Positions 1 to 13,193 are shown, counted from the first letter of the stretch. The stretch: DNA of 64,000 bases from Ureibacillus xyleni (GCF_900217795.1 NZ_OBMQ01000001.1:549011-613010); one strand, 5' to 3'. Made by a program: numbers and translations. Notes: a model not told the origin generated them from the sequence alone.

Positions 1-603
1 CGTTACCATGTTTGTCACGTATCTACAAAAGAATCAGTACGAGCTGTAAGAGATGCAAAAGCTGCAGGCATCCGCGTTACTGCAGAAGTTTGTCCACACC
101 ATCTTTTACTAGAAGAAATGGACATTCCAAGTGATGACGCCAATTGGAAAATGAATCCGCCATTACGTGCAAGTGATGACAAAGATTCTTTACACCAAGC
201 ATTACTAGATGGAACAATTGATTGTATTGCAACAGACCATGCACCACACACTGTGGAAGAAAAATGTTGTGGTATGGTAGGGGCCCCATTTGGCATTGTT
301 GGTTTTGAAACAGCTTTCCCACTATTGTATACACAATTTGTTGAAACAGGGAAATGGACTTTAAAGCAATTAATTGATTGGATGAGTGTAAAAGCTGCTA
401 AAATTTTCGATTTACCTTATGGAACAATTGAAGTTGGAGCTTCAGCTGATTTAGTATTAATTGATTTAAATAAGGAACAAACAGTGAATGCGGAAAGATT
501 TGTTTCAAAAGGTCGCAACACACCATTTAATGGTTGGTCTGCAAAAGGATGGCCAGTAATGACAATATTTGAAGGCAACATCGTCTACGAGGAGGCACAA
601 TAA
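1..603 (+). CDS. pyrC: Dihydroorotase, 3' part (partial)
   Basis: The frame is open from base 1, so only the last 200 residues are present; the start lies outside the window. Dihydroorotase closes carbamoyl-aspartate to dihydroorotate, step three of UMP synthesis. The fragment keeps the CPHH segment near base 91 and the ATDHAPHT segment near base 229, which carries the metal/catalytic Asp of the amidohydrolase (class I dihydroorotase) barrel. The C-terminal small beta domain ([10 protein letters not shown]) ends the protein. The stop codon shares one base with the carA start (TAATG), so the two are probably translationally coupled. Identity is clear; only the truncation by the window edge is incomplete. 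Confidence 0.96.
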   Translation, partial: RYHVCHVSTKESVRAVRDAKAAGIRVTAEVCPHHLLLEEMDIPSDDANWKMNPPLRASDDKDSLHQALLDGTIDCIATDHAPHTVEEKCCGMVGAPFGIVGFETAFPLLYTQFVETGKWTLKQLIDWMSVKAAKIFDLPYGTIEVGASADLVLIDLNKEQTVNAERFVSKGRNTPFNGWSAKGWPVMTIFEGNIVYEEAQ

Positions 604-1703
604 TGAAGAAAAGACAATTAATTTTAGAAGATGGCACAGTATTTAATGGAATAGCATTTGGTAGTGATCGTGCATCACAAGGAGAGGTTGTATTTACAAC
701 TGGTATGACTGGTTACCAAGAAACACTTTCAGATCCTTCATTCTATGGACAAATTGTAACATTTACATATCCACTCATCGGTAACTACGGGATTAACCGC
801 GATGATTTTGAATCGATTACACCAGCAATTCGTGGGATGGTTTGTCGTGAATTAGCAAAAGAGCCATCAAACTTCCGCTCAGATCTTTCTTTAAATGAAT
901 ATTTAATTTCACAAGATATCCCTGGTATCGAAGGAATTGATACACGTAAATTAACAAGAATTATTCGCTCAAAAGGTGCAGTAAAAGCGATTCTTACTGC
1001 AGCAGACGAAGAAGTAAATATTGATGAAGTTGTTGAAACGTTAATTGCAACTCCTCTAATTACAAATCACGTAAAAGAAGTATCACCGAAAGCTGCATAC
1101 CCAAGCCCAGGACGTGGAAAACGTGTTGTATTAATTGACTTTGGTATGAAACACGGAATTTTACGTGAATTAAATAAACGTGATTGTGATGTGTTAGTAG
1201 TACCTTACAATACTTCTGCAGAGCAAATTTTAGCTTGGCATCCAGATGGCATTATGCTATCCAATGGCCCTGGTAATCCAGCTGACGTTACTGAAGGAAT
1301 TGAAACAATTCGTAATTTAGTTGGAAAAGTTCCAATCTTCGGTATTTGCTTAGGACATCAATTGTTTGCTTTAGCTTGTGGAGCAAAAAGCTTCAAGTTA
1401 CCATTTGGACACCGTGGAGGAAACCATCCAGTAAAAGATTTACGCACAGGTCGTACAGAGTTAACTTCACAAAACCATGGTTATGCAGTTGATGCAGATT
1501 CATTGGAAGGAACAGATTTAGAAGTAACACATATCGCTCTAAATGACGGTACTGTAGAAGGATTACGTCATAAAAAACACCCAATCTTTACAGTACAATA
1601 TCACCCAGAAGCTTCACCTGGGCCAGAAGATTCAAATCATTTATTTGACGAATTTATTGAATTAATGGAAGTAGAAGCAGGGAAGGAGAAACAACATGCC
1701 TAA
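603..1703 (+). CDS. carA: Carbamoyl-phosphate synthase, small (glutaminase) subunit
   Basis: The 366-residue amidotransferase subunit hydrolyses glutamine and passes ammonia to CarB to make carbamoyl phosphate. The N-terminal half is the CarA-specific domain ([13 protein letters not shown] at the start). The C-terminal half is a class I glutamine amidotransferase: [12 protein letters not shown] around residue 247 contains the nucleophilic Cys, and [10 protein letters not shown] around residue 334 gives the His-Glu of the triad. Length matches Bacillus PyrAA. Its position inside the pyr operon marks it as the pyrimidine-regulated copy rather than an arginine-specific one. The last 8 bases overlap carB. 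Confidence 0.98.
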   Translation: MKKRQLILEDGTVFNGIAFGSDRASQGEVVFTTGMTGYQETLSDPSFYGQIVTFTYPLIGNYGINRDDFESITPAIRGMVCRELAKEPSNFRSDLSLNEYLISQDIPGIEGIDTRKLTRIIRSKGAVKAILTAADEEVNIDEVVETLIATPLITNHVKEVSPKAAYPSPGRGKRVVLIDFGMKHGILRELNKRDCDVLVVPYNTSAEQILAWHPDGIMLSNGPGNPADVTEGIETIRNLVGKVPIFGICLGHQLFALACGAKSFKLPFGHRGGNHPVKDLRTGRTELTSQNHGYAVDADSLEGTDLEVTHIALNDGTVEGLRHKKHPIFTVQYHPEASPGPEDSNHLFDEFIELMEVEAGKEKQHA

Positions 1704-4700
1704 ACGTACAGATATTGAAACTATTTTAGTAATCGGATCAGGTCCTATCATCATTGGACAAGCAGCAGAATTTGACTATGCAGGTACACAAGCTTGTCTA
1801 TCTTTAAAAGAAGAAGGATACCGAGTAATCTTAATTAACTCAAACCCTGCAACAATTATGACAGATACAGAAATCGCAGATAAAGTTTATATCGAGCCAA
1901 TTTCTTTAGAATTTGTTTCTCGTATTTTACGTAAAGAACGTCCTGATGCAATCCTTCCAACATTAGGTGGTCAAACAGGATTAAACATGGCAATCGAGCT
2001 TCAAGAATCTGGGATTTTAGATGAATTAAACATCGAAATTTTAGGTACAAAACTTGATGCCATCCATAAAGCAGAAGACCGTGACTTATTCCGTAATTTA
2101 ATGTATGAATTAGGTGCACCTGTACCTGAATCAGACATTATTCATAGCATTGAAGAAGCGAAAAATTTCGTAGCTAAAATCGGTTATCCGGTAATCGTTC
2201 GTCCAGCTTTCACTCTAGGTGGAACTGGTGGCGGTATTTGTAACAATGAACAAGAGTTAGAAGAAATCGTTGCAAGTGGCTTAAAATATAGTCCTGTAAC
2301 ACAATGTTTACTAGAAAAATCAATTGCTGGTTACAAAGAAATCGAGTATGAAGTAATGCGTGACTCAATTGATAATGCCATCGTTGTATGTAACATGGAA
2401 AACTTTGACCCAGTTGGTATCCATACAGGCGACTCAATCGTTGTAGCACCATCTCAAACATTATCTGACCGTGAATATCAAATGTTACGTAACATTTCAC
2501 TAGATATTATCCGTGCACTGAAAATTGAAGGTGGATGTAACGTACAGTTAGCCCTTGATCCAAACAGCTTTAACTATTATGTAATCGAAGTAAACCCACG
2601 TGTATCACGTTCATCTGCCCTTGCTTCAAAAGCAACAGGATATCCAATTGCTAAACTAGCAGCAAAAATCGCAGTAGGGTTAACACTAGATGAAATTAAA
2701 AACCCTGTTACTGGTTCAACATTTGCAGATTTCGAACCAGCCCTTGACTACATCGTGGCGAAAATTCCACGTTGGCCATTTGATAAATTTGAATCTGCAA
2801 AACGTAACCTTGGTACACAAATGAAAGCGACTGGGGAAGTTATGGCTTTAGGTCGTACCTTTGAGGAAGCCATTTTAAAAGCAGTTCGTTCACTCGAAAC
2901 AGGCCAAGTTCATATTGAATTAAAACACGCAGAAGAAAATTCAGATAACTGGATTGAAAAGCGTATTAAAAAAGCTGGAGATGAACGTTTATTCTTCATC
3001 GCAGAAGCATTACGCCGTGGGGTTACAATTGAACAAATCCATGAATGGTCAGAAATTGATTTATGGTTCTTAAATAAACTTCAAAACATTATTAAAATGG
3101 AAGATACGTTAGCTCAAAATGTTAATGACATTGAAGTTTTACGACAAGCAAAACGTATGGGCTTTGCGGATCAAAAAATTGCAGAGCTTTGGAATACAAC
3201 TGCAAAAGAAATTTATGAATATCGTAAAGAAAAGGGAATTGTTCCTGTATATAAAATGGTTGATACTTGCGCGGCTGAATTCGAATCCGCGACACCTTAC
3301 TTCTACGGCACGTATGAAGATGAAAACGAATCAATCGTTTCTGAAAAGCCATCTGTTGTTGTATTAGGTTCTGGTCCAATCCGTATTGGTCAAGGTGTTG
3401 AGTTTGACTATGCAACAGTTCACTCAGTATGGGCGATTCAAGAAGCAGGTTATGAAGCAATCATTATTAACTCAAACCCAGAAACAGTATCAACTGATTT
3501 CTCAATTTCGGATAAACTTTACTTTGAACCACTGACAATTGAAGATGTAATGCACATTATCGATTTAGAAAAACCAGTGGGAGTGGTTGTCCAATTTGGT
3601 GGTCAAACAGCCATTAACTTAGCGGATAAATTAGCAGCTAATGGTGTGAAAATTTTAGGAACAAGCTTAGAAGATATCGACCGTGCAGAAAACCGTGATA
3701 AATTTGAACAGGCATTACATGAAATTGATATTCCTCAACCTGCTGGGGAAACAGCTGTATCAACTGAAGAAGCACTTGAAATTGGTGAAAAATTAGGCTT
3801 CCCAGTACTTGTTCGTCCTTCTTATGTTCTTGGTGGACGTGCGATGGAAATTGTCTATAATGAGCAAGAATTAGAACATTATATGGAAAACGCTGTAGAA
3901 GCTTCTCCAGATCACCCAGTATTAGTTGACCGCTATTTAACAGGTCAAGAAATCGAAGTTGATGCAATTTGTGATGGTGAAAATGTATTAATCCCAGGTA
4001 TTATGGAACATGTTGAACGTGCAGGGGTTCACTCTGGTGACTCAATCTCTGTATACCCACCACAAAAGCTAACTGAAGAACAAAAAGCAACTTTAGTCGA
4101 TTACACAACACGTTTAGCAAAAGGTTTAAACATTGTTGGGTTAATGAATATTCAATATGTACTGTCACAAGGTCAAATTTACGTAATTGAAGTAAACCCA
4201 CGTTCAAGCCGTACAGTACCGTTCTTAAGTAAAATTACAAATATTCCAATGGCAAACATTGCAACGAAAGCAATACTTGGGCAATCAATCGTTGAACAAG
4301 GATACCCAACAGGACTAGCTAAAGAACAAAAAGGTGTATTTGTAAAAGTACCAGTATTCAGTTTTGCAAAATTACGTCGTGTGGATATTACATTAGGGCC
4401 TGAAATGAAATCTACTGGTGAAGTTATGGGCAAAGATGCAACGTTCGAAAAAGCATTATACAAAGGCTTTGTTGCAGCTGGCATGGAAATTAAAACTCAC
4501 GGAACAGTCTTGTTTACTGTATCAGACAAAGATAAAGAAGAGGCGATTGAATTAGCAAAACGCTTCAACACAGTTGGTTATCGTGTAATGGCAACGGAAG
4601 GTACGGCAAAAGCTTTCGCGGAAGCAGGCATCCAAACAGATATCGTTGAGAAGATTGGATCAAAAGGAAAAACATTATTAGATGTTATCCAAAATGGCGA

Positions 4701-4892
4701 AGCTCAACTTGTAGTTAATACACTAACAAAAGGCAAACAACCAGCTCGTGACGGATTCCGTATTCGCCGTGAATCGGTGGAAAATGGGGTGCCATGTTTA
4801 ACTTCACTTGATACAGCAGAAGCAATGTTAGAAGTAATTGAATCGATGACATTTACGGCAGAAGAAATGCCAAAAGCGGAGGTATTTCACTA

Positions 4893-4893
<1 letters not shown>
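1696..4893 (+). CDS. carB: Carbamoyl-phosphate synthase, large subunit
   Basis: The 1065-residue synthetase forms carbamoyl phosphate from bicarbonate, ammonia and two ATP. It shows the expected internal duplication: two pre-ATP-grasp/ATP-grasp halves beginning [13 protein letters not shown] (residue ~10) and [13 protein letters not shown] (residue ~555), each followed by an EVNPR metal/ATP site. The last ~130 residues are the MGS-like allosteric domain that in Bacillales senses UMP and PRPP. The start ATG lies 8 bases inside carA and is preceded by a GGAAGGAG ribosome site. The stop shares one base with pyrK. Full length for the family. Confidence 0.98.
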
Positions 4894-6574
<1,681 letters not shown>

Positions 6575-7282
6575 ATGAACAGAAAACCAATCATTGCACT
6601 AGATTTTCCTAGTGAAGTAGAAGTATTCAATTTTCTAAACAAATTTAACGAACCATTATTCGTTAAAATTGGCATGGAGCTTTATATGCAGGAAGGTCCT
6701 GAAATTGTTCGTAAAGTTAAAGATCAAGGTCACGACGTTTTCTTAGATTTAAAACTTCATGACATTCCGAATACTGTAAAATCTGCAATGAAAGGGTTAG
6801 CAAAATTAGGTGTTGACTTAGTGAATGTTCATGCAGCAGGTGGTATTAATATGATGGCTGGTGCTCTTGAAGGTTTAGAAGCAGGGACACCAGCTGGTAA
6901 AGAGCGAGCGGCATTAATTGCTGTAACCCAACTAACTTCCACAACAGAGCAACAAATGCAAAATGAACAAAAAATCAATTTATCCTTGCTCGATTCGGTT
7001 TTACACTATGCGAGTATTACGAAGCAAGCAGGGTTAGATGGGGTCGTATGTTCAGTTCATGAAGCAGGGGCCATTCGTGAAACTTGTGGTGAAGAGTTTC
7101 TTCGAGTAACACCAGGAATTCGATTAGCAGGTGGAGAAGCCCACGATCAAAAACGGATCGCAACACCTGATGGAGCAAAAAAAGACGGCTCTTCATTAAT
7201 TGTAGTTGGAAGGGCTATAACAAATGCAGAGGATCCAGTTGCTGCTTATAAAATAGTACGTGAATTATGGGAGGAACAATAA
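6575..7282 (+). CDS. pyrF: Orotidine 5'-phosphate decarboxylase
   Basis: This is the final step of UMP synthesis: decarboxylation of OMP. The 235-residue barrel has the catalytic Asp-Lys network in [12 protein letters not shown] (residue ~59-70), the N-terminal substrate-binding ALDF and VKIGMELY segments, and the phosphate-gripping loop near TPGIR and VVGRAITNA. The start ATG directly abuts the pyrD stop and is preceded by GGAAGGAG. The next gene, pyrE, starts one base after its stop codon. Full length, no anomalies. Confidence 0.98.
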   Translation: MNRKPIIALDFPSEVEVFNFLNKFNEPLFVKIGMELYMQEGPEIVRKVKDQGHDVFLDLKLHDIPNTVKSAMKGLAKLGVDLVNVHAAGGINMMAGALEGLEAGTPAGKERAALIAVTQLTSTTEQQMQNEQKINLSLLDSVLHYASITKQAGLDGVVCSVHEAGAIRETCGEEFLRVTPGIRLAGGEAHDQKRIATPDGAKKDGSSLIVVGRAITNAEDPVAAYKIVRELWEEQ

Positions 7283-7283
7283 T

Positions 7284-7913
7284 ATGTCATTACAAAAAGA
7301 AATCGCAAAAGGAATGTTACAAGTAGGGGCAGTCGAACTAAACCCAACAGATTTATTTACATGGGCTTCCGGTATTAAATCACCAATATATTGCGATACA
7401 CGCTTAACGATTTCAGACGTGCAAGTTCGTAAACAAATTGCCAATGGTTTAGCACAAAACATTAAAGAATTCTTCCCACAAACAGAAGTTGTTGCAGGTA
7501 CGGCAACGGCTGGTATTCCGCACGCTGCATGGGTGTCTGATATTTTAGAGCTTCCAATGGTATATGTACGCTCTAAAGCAAAAGGACATGGCCGTGGTAA
7601 CCAAATTGAAGGAAAATACCAAGAAGGTCAAAAAGTAGTGGTAGTTGAAGATATCGTTTCAACGGGAGGCTCCTCAATTACAGCAGTTGAAGCCTTGCGT
7701 GAAGCAGGTTGTGAAGTAGTTGGCGTTGTGTGTGTATATACATATAACTTACCAAGAGCAGAACAAGCATTTGAAGAAGCAGGCGTTAAATACGTAAGCT
7801 TAACAAACTTTGACTTTTTAGTTGAAGCTGCCACTGAATCAGGCGCAATCGACGAAAAACATATCCCTTTTCTTAAAGAGTGGCACGCGGATCTTAAAGC
7901 CGGGGCGCTCTAA
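7284..7913 (+). CDS. pyrE: Orotate phosphoribosyltransferase
   Basis: This enzyme transfers the phosphoribosyl group of PRPP to orotate, giving OMP for PyrF. I choose ATG 7284 ([13 protein letters not shown]), which follows GGGAGGAACAATA; the ATG at 7260 lies inside pyrF without a ribosome site. The 209-residue protein carries the PRPP-binding loop [14 protein letters not shown] (residue ~117-130) and the flexible [15 protein letters not shown] loop. It is the last gene of the operon: a hairpin terminator follows about 90 bases downstream. Confidence 0.97.
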   Translation: MSLQKEIAKGMLQVGAVELNPTDLFTWASGIKSPIYCDTRLTISDVQVRKQIANGLAQNIKEFFPQTEVVAGTATAGIPHAAWVSDILELPMVYVRSKAKGHGRGNQIEGKYQEGQKVVVVEDIVSTGGSSITAVEALREAGCEVVGVVCVYTYNLPRAEQAFEEAGVKYVSLTNFDFLVEAATESGAIDEKHIPFLKEWHADLKAGAL

Positions 7914-8003
7914 TTTCATAAGCGATACTAAAAGCGTGGCAGTTAGCTTGTTCCTTAAGAGTGCTGCGGAAAAGCACCACCAATTCATATAACTAAAAAA
8001 GAT

Positions 8004-8046
8004 AAACGCAAGGATGCTGTTGATTCAACATTCTTGCGTTTTCTAT
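8004..8046 (+). terminator. Rho-independent terminator of the pyr operon
   Basis: The left arm AACGCAAGGATG (8005-8016) pairs with CATTCTTGCGTT (8029-8040), with one G-T wobble, and is followed by a T-rich run. It lies about 90 bases after pyrE, so it closes the pyrimidine operon. Confidence 0.85.
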
Positions 8047-8144
8047 TTCTTTAAGTTCCTTACTAAAAATATCCTTTGCTTAAGTTAGCGAAAAATATTA
8101 AAGTTATAAGATAATATTTCTTAATCCAGCATTTTCTTAGCTAG

Positions 8145-8161
8145 TTGATATTAAATATCAA
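8145..8161. promoter_or_regulatory. Perfect 17-base palindrome, possible operator
   Basis: TTGATATT-A-AATATCAA is a perfect inverted repeat with a one-base centre, 61 bases before the ATG of the 1060-residue gene. Its size and symmetry are those of a dimeric repressor site. The binding protein is unknown, and chance occurrence in AT-rich DNA cannot be excluded. Confidence 0.4.
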
Positions 8162-8222
8162 AACTTTAATAGCATTTAGACGAAAAATAGATTAGTAAGA
8201 ATCTTAAAAGGTGACAATTAAT

Positions 8223-11200
8223 ATGAAAAAAATTTATCTAGTCTTTCTTTTTGTGATCGCATTAGTCATTTTGCCTTCTGTGGTTTGGTGGCTCACACCC
8301 CAAAAACAACTAAACGTTGCAATTATTGATAAAACCGTTCCAGATGAAACGTATAGAGAGCATTTAGGCTTTATGTGGGCACTCAATTATTTCAAGTATC
8401 GAAACGAAGAAGGGCGTTTTAAGGAAGACGATTACTTTGGGACAATTCCAAAATTGGATACAACGACAGTACAAACGAATTCCTTACCAAAAGATTATTC
8501 AAATATCGATGTTATTTATTTAGCAGATACATATGGAGTTTATAAAGATGATCTAAACGAGAATTTAGAACGGGATGGAGCAAGGTCAGAAAAGATAGTT
8601 GGTGGCCTTGATATTGAAGAGTGGAACAATATTGTAAATCGCTTAACTAGTAATGAAAAAAGCTTACTTGTTGCAGAATATAACTCATTTGCTTCCCCTA
8701 CGCAAAAAGAAGTTCGAGACGCGATGTTGGACTATTTAAACATAAATTGGACAGGTTGGATCGGTCGATATTTTTATGAATTAGACCCAGAAAAGAACAG
8801 TGAAATTCCTCAATGGATTGTTGAAGATTTTGGAGAAAATTGGAACTACAATGGTGGAGGGTTTGTACTCGTAAATAATTTCTTGAATGAGGTTATTGTA
8901 CTAGAGTTGGACAAACATATTAGTGAAGAAGGAATTCGCCTACAATATACTGATGAGGGACAAGCATTTTTTAATATTAATTCAAACCCAAAATATGATT
9001 ACTGGTTTGATATCATTACAGCATCTAATCAAGAAAATGTTTTAGCAAATTATCAATGGGCTCTTACAGATAGTGGAAGGGAAATATTGGAAGAGAAGGG
9101 AGTTCCAATATCGTTTGCTGCAGTAATTAATAATGATCGTAAAAATGCTAAAGCATATTACTTTGCTGGAGATTACAATGACATAAGTAAAGTGCCATTC
9201 TTTTACCAATTTAAGGGATTGGCAACGGTTTACAAATACGCTCAAATGTTTTCTGACGATGGGTTTTATTGGTCAAGTTACTTACCAATGATGGAAAGCA
9301 TATTAACCGATTTTAATGAAACCACTGTAGTACAAGGCGAACAAAAGCGAAACGATGAATTACAATATAACGCAAAAATTAATGATCAACAATTTGAAAT
9401 ATTGAAAGATGGAAAATGGGAGTCCATTACATTTAAAGGTGTAAATATCGGTATGGCAAAACCTGGGTATTTTCCAGGGGAGGCCGCAATAACTGAAGAG
9501 GAATATTATCGTTGGTTTGAACAAATCGGCGAAATGAATGCAAATACAATCCGTGTTTATACACTACATCCCCCTGCATTTTATCATGCATTGGTAAGAT
9601 ATAATGAGAAGGCAGATGCACCCCTTTATGTGTTGCATGGTATATGGATTGATGAAGAAAGTCTTGAACAAACTTTAGATGCTTATGACAAAGAAATACT
9701 ATCAAAATTCCATGACGAAATGAAAACAATAGTTAATGTTATTCATGGAAATAAAAATGTGGAACCTCAAGCAGGTCATGCATCAGGAATATATGATTCA
9801 GACATTTCACAATATGTCATTGGTTGGATTATAGGTATAGAGTGGTACCCTCCAATGGTGAAAAAAACAAATGAGCTGTATGCTACGATTGGTCAATATG
9901 ATGGAGAATATTTCAAAACACAAAATGCAAGCGCGTTTGAATATTGGTTAGCAGAACAAATGGATTTTCTTACTCAATATGAATATGAAAAGTACAAGTG
10001 GATTCGACCGATGAGTTTTACAAATTGGGTAACAACAGATGTGCTTGAGCATCCTTCAGAGCCTAGTGTACAGGAAGATTTAGTTAGTGTGAACCCTAAT
10101 GTTATTCAACCAAAAGGATTAGCGAATGAAACGGGGCAATTTGCTTCTTATCATGTATATCCGTATTATCCTGATTTTTTAAACTATGACCAAGAATACT
10201 TAAATTATATTGATCATCGTGGAGAGAAGAACAGTTATGCGGGTTACTTAGCAGATTTACGAGCAGCTCATCACATGCCAGTGTTAATTGCAGAGTTTGG
10301 AATACCTAGTTCACGTGGTTTAACCCATGAGAATCCATTCGGCTGGAACCAAGGATTTGTTTCAGAACAAAAACAAGGGGAAATTCTGACGCATCTTTAT
10401 GAAGATATTATTGCTGAGGATTATTTAGGCGGCCTTATATTTTCTTGGCAGGATGAGTGGTTTAAGAGAACTTGGAATACAATGGACTATGATAACCCAG
10501 AACGTCGCCCATATTGGTCTAATGCTCAAACGAATGAACAACAGTTTGGGTTACTTAGTTTTGATCAACATAAAATTCGTGTTGATGGAGATTTGACTGA
10601 ATGGACTTCAACGCCACTCTATGAAAGTAAAGGAAAAACGCCAAGTCTTTCACTAGATGTAGATGAACGTTACTTGTATATTCAATTAAATGGTGAATTG
10701 CTTAATACTAATTCACCACGAATATTGCTGGATATTGTGCCAAACCAAGGAAAAACTTCAGCTTCAGGTGTACCAAATGCGAAGTTTTCCAATGGTGTTG
10801 ATTTTATTATTGAATTAAATCGAAATAAGAACACACAAATCATTATTGATCCATATTTTGATTATTATTCCTATATTTATGGGCATCAATTAAAAATGAT
10901 TGATACTGAGTCAATAAATGAAAAGGCAAAAAGTAATAAATTTAGTCCAATTTATTATGCATTAAATAAAAAATTTACCTTACCCGAAAGTGGAGAAACA
11001 ATTCCTTTTAAATCTTATGAAACAGGAAAATTACTACAAGGTAACGGAAATTTTGCGAATAAAGATTACAACTCATTAATTGACTTTTCATGGTCAAATG
11101 AAAATAAGATTGAGTTACGGATTCCTTGGCTATTAATCCAAGCAAAAGATCCTAGTAAAAAGGAATTTATGGGTGACTTCTATAAAAATGGAGAAGATGC

Positions 11201-11405
11201 CTCCGTGTTTGTCGATGAAATTTTTATAGGCTCTTTATTTGTAAATGATGAGGGTCAAGTAGTCGATACATTACCTTCCATGCAAAAAGGAAACTTGCAA
11301 CCATTCAAATCTTTTACTTGGGAAAATTGGGAACAGCCTATTTCAAAGGAAAGATTAAAACAATCTTATGAGATCATACAAAATACTTTTGGAAAGTATA
11401 AGTAA
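8223..11405 (+). CDS. Membrane-anchored glycoside-hydrolase-like protein with a CBM9/DOMON-like C-terminus
   Basis: I do not recognise a named gene. The start is ATG 8223, 8 bases after AAAGGTGA; the GTG at 8211 is part of that ribosome site. The 1060-residue protein begins with an uncleaved-looking signal anchor (residues ~3-25), so the rest should lie outside the membrane. Residues ~30-350 form an alpha/beta region of unknown type. Residues ~404-751 resemble a (beta/alpha)8 retaining glycosidase: FKGVNIG opening, a candidate acid Glu540 in IIGIEWYP, a candidate nucleophile Glu691 in VLIAEFGIPSSRG, and a closing FSWQDEW. Residues ~783-1033 look like a beta-sandwich sugar-binding domain (VDGDLTEW opening, CBM9/DOMON type). 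It stands alone between two terminators. Role in cell-surface or exopolysaccharide processing is inference. Confidence 0.75.
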   Translation: MKKIYLVFLFVIALVILPSVVWWLTPQKQLNVAIIDKTVPDETYREHLGFMWALNYFKYRNEEGRFKEDDYFGTIPKLDTTTVQTNSLPKDYSNIDVIYLADTYGVYKDDLNENLERDGARSEKIVGGLDIEEWNNIVNRLTSNEKSLLVAEYNSFASPTQKEVRDAMLDYLNINWTGWIGRYFYELDPEKNSEIPQWIVEDFGENWNYNGGGFVLVNNFLNEVIVLELDKHISEEGIRLQYTDEGQAFFNINSNPKYDYWFDIITASNQENVLANYQWALTDSGREILEEKGVPISFAAVINNDRKNAKAYYFAGDYNDISKVPFFYQFKGLATVYKYAQMFSDDGFYWSSYLPMMESILTDFNETTVVQGEQKRNDELQYNAKINDQQFEILKDGKWESITFKGVNIGMAKPGYFPGEAAITEEEYYRWFEQIGEMNANTIRVYTLHPPAFYHALVRYNEKADAPLYVLHGIWIDEESLEQTLDAYDKEILSKFHDEMKTIVNVIHGNKNVEPQAGHASGIYDSDISQYVIGWIIGIEWYPPMVKKTNELYATIGQYDGEYFKTQNASAFEYWLAEQMDFLTQYEYEKYKWIRPMSFTNWVTTDVLEHPSEPSVQEDLVSVNPNVIQPKGLANETGQFASYHVYPYYPDFLNYDQEYLNYIDHRGEKNSYAGYLADLRAAHHMPVLIAEFGIPSSRGLTHENPFGWNQGFVSEQKQGEILTHLYEDIIAEDYLGGLIFSWQDEWFKRTWNTMDYDNPERRPYWSNAQTNEQQFGLLSFDQHKIRVDGDLTEWTSTPLYESKGKTPSLSLDVDERYLYIQLNGELLNTNSPRILLDIVPNQGKTSASGVPNAKFSNGVDFIIELNRNKNTQIIIDPYFDYYSYIYGHQLKMIDTESINEKAKSNKFSPIYYALNKKFTLPESGETIPFKSYETGKLLQGNGNFANKDYNSLIDFSWSNENKIELRIPWLLIQAKDPSKKEFMGDFYKNGEDASVFVDEIFIGSLFVNDEGQVVDTLPSMQKGNLQPFKSFTWENWEQPISKERLKQSYEIIQNTFGKYK

Positions 11406-11410
11406 TAATA

Positions 11411-11450
11411 AAAAGATGTCTGAAGTATTTTGCTACCAGACATCTTTTTT
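11411..11450. terminator. Bidirectional terminator between convergent genes
   Basis: A 12-base perfect stem, AAAAGATGTCTG (11411-11422) with CAGACATCTTTT (11437-11448), has A-rich and T-rich flanks. It therefore can end transcription of the + strand GH-like gene and of the - strand chemoreceptor gene that stops at 11454. Confidence 0.9.
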
Positions 11451-11453
11451 AGT

Positions 11454-13139
11454 TTATACTTTGAACTGTTTAATTAGCTCCTGTAATTCAACTGATTTTC
11501 CAGCCAATTCAACCGCCACATCATTTACTCCGACCATTGTTGCAGTTTGTTCTTGTACTGCAGCCGCTACCATTTGTACATTATCTGATGCGCTTGTCGA
11601 GCCATTAGAAATTTCTACGATGGATGCTGCTACTTGTTCTGCACTTGCAGAGATTTGTTGGGAAGCAGCAGAAATGTCACTTATTTGATCGTTCATAGAA
11701 TGAATTGCTTCTTGAATCGTATTAAAGGCAATACCAGATTCAGTAATAATATCAACACCTTCACTCACTGAATGTAATGAGTTTGATACTGCTTTTTCAA
11801 CATTTTCTGTATCTGCTTTAATAATATTTGTCAATTCAACAATTTTGCTAGCTGAAACTTTTGATTCTTCGGCTAATTTTCTCACTTCATCCGCGACAAC
11901 TGCAAATCCTTTACCGTGTTCACCAGCTCTTGCAGCTTCGATTGCAGCGTTTAAAGCAAGTAAGTTCGTTTGATCTGTTATGTTTGTAATTACTTGTGTA
12001 ATGTTACCAATTTCTTCTGATTGTTTACTTAGTTTTTGTACCAAATCATTTACTAATGTCGTTGAGTCTTTAATAACCTTCATTTGGCTTTGTGCTTTTT
12101 CTACCGTTTTACTGCCATTGAACGCTGTTGTGGAAGTATCTTGTGCGTTTTGATTAAGTGCCTGTGTTGATTCTGCTATTCTTTGGATACCTGAAGCCGT
12201 TTCATCCATTGCTTTGGAACTTTCATTTGAAGCTGTTGCAGAAGTGGCTGCAATTTCGGCAGTTTCGCTTATACGGTAAGCAATATCCTCTGATGTTGCG
12301 GTCATTTCTTCCGTACTTGCAGACAATTCTTCTGCAGACATTGTTAAATGCTCAGCATTGGATTGAATATTTTTGATTAATTCTTGTAAATTTGTTTTCA
12401 TTTTATTAAAAGCAATGGAAAGCTGTCCAATTTCATCCTTTGATCGAACTTGCATATCCTCTTGAGATAAATCGCCATCTGCAATAGAACCTGCTGCTTC
12501 AACGACTTTTACTAATGGGTTTGTAATTGCTCTACGTACATATAGTAGTATAATAATCGCAATAATAAATCCTATAATAATTGCTGAAAATGTTATCGTA
12601 CGAGTCAATGATACTGTTTTTTTCGCACTAGCAGTAACTTTATCCAACTGTTCAAGTTGATAATTTAAAATCTTTTCAGAGTTTTCTAAGATTCCAACAT
12701 TTGATTTTTCTGCGTCAATATTAATCACATCAAAGGCCTTTTCTTCTTCACCAGCATTGTAATATTCCCACATTTTTTCTACATCGGCATTGAATTGATT
12801 ATTAAATTTATTAATTTCTTCTGTGTATTCTTTTAGTACACTTGTATTTGCTACTTTTGTCAGTTCTTCTATTTTTTCATCTAAATAGTTTTGATAATGT
12901 GCTAGGTTATCGCGTGTTTTTTGATTGTTATCTAAAGCAACCTCACGCACATAAATCCCCTGCATTGCAAGACCAAATTTAATTTCTTCAGCTAATTCTA
13001 CTTGATACACCTGTTCATCAATTGCTTGCTCGACTTTCTTATTAATATTATTTATTTGATTAAGGATTATACTTAGTGAGGCGATTAGTACAATGATAAT
13101 TGTTATAAAACCAAGTCCAATTTTCTTCCCGATTGACAT
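11454..13139 (-). CDS. Methyl-accepting chemotaxis protein
   Basis: A 561-residue transmembrane chemoreceptor. TM1 spans residues ~7-28. An extracellular segment (~29-179) is predicted as a four-helix-bundle type sensor, TM2 is ~180-201, HAMP is ~203-255, and the cytoplasmic coiled-coil signalling domain follows. The highly conserved hairpin tip is present ([20 protein letters not shown], continuing into [17 protein letters not shown]), so it should engage CheA/CheW. The ligand cannot be told. The start follows GGAGGG at 7 bases. It is monocistronic, with its own promoter-like sequence and the shared terminator at 11411. No chemotaxis gene is nearby, which is common for such receptors. Confidence 0.95.
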   Translation of the reverse strand: MSIGKKIGLGFITIIIVLIASLSIILNQINNINKKVEQAIDEQVYQVELAEEIKFGLAMQGIYVREVALDNNQKTRDNLAHYQNYLDEKIEELTKVANTSVLKEYTEEINKFNNQFNADVEKMWEYYNAGEEEKAFDVINIDAEKSNVGILENSEKILNYQLEQLDKVTASAKKTVSLTRTITFSAIIIGFIIAIIILLYVRRAITNPLVKVVEAAGSIADGDLSQEDMQVRSKDEIGQLSIAFNKMKTNLQELIKNIQSNAEHLTMSAEELSASTEEMTATSEDIAYRISETAEIAATSATASNESSKAMDETASGIQRIAESTQALNQNAQDTSTTAFNGSKTVEKAQSQMKVIKDSTTLVNDLVQKLSKQSEEIGNITQVITNITDQTNLLALNAAIEAARAGEHGKGFAVVADEVRKLAEESKVSASKIVELTNIIKADTENVEKAVSNSLHSVSEGVDIITESGIAFNTIQEAIHSMNDQISDISAASQQISASAEQVAASIVEISNGSTSASDNVQMVAAAVQEQTATMVGVNDVAVELAGKSVELQELIKQFKV

Positions 13140-13193
13140 AATTTCCCTCCTGAAATACTAAACAAATTTCCTATTTATAGTAATGACATAACT

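Larger units (their letters stand above)
7914..8222 (+). other. Intergenic region between pyrE and the GH-like gene
   Basis: About 309 bases without a gene. It holds the pyr terminator (8004-8046), an AT-rich stretch, and a perfect 17-base palindrome (8145-8161). I see no convincing sigma-A promoter for the downstream gene: TATA-like hexamers occur around 8104-8117 but without a -35 at proper spacing. Confidence 0.6.

Noticed and set aside
8089-8173. Sigma-A promoter for the glycosidase-like gene
   Set aside because: Several -10-like hexamers exist (for example TAATAT 8112-8117), but none has a -35 at 16-18 bases, so no promoter is called.
11368-11688. 106-residue + strand ORF across the convergent junction
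   Set aside because: It runs antisense through the conserved 3' end of the chemoreceptor gene and across the terminator; its Ser/Thr/Cys-rich translation is a typical shadow product.
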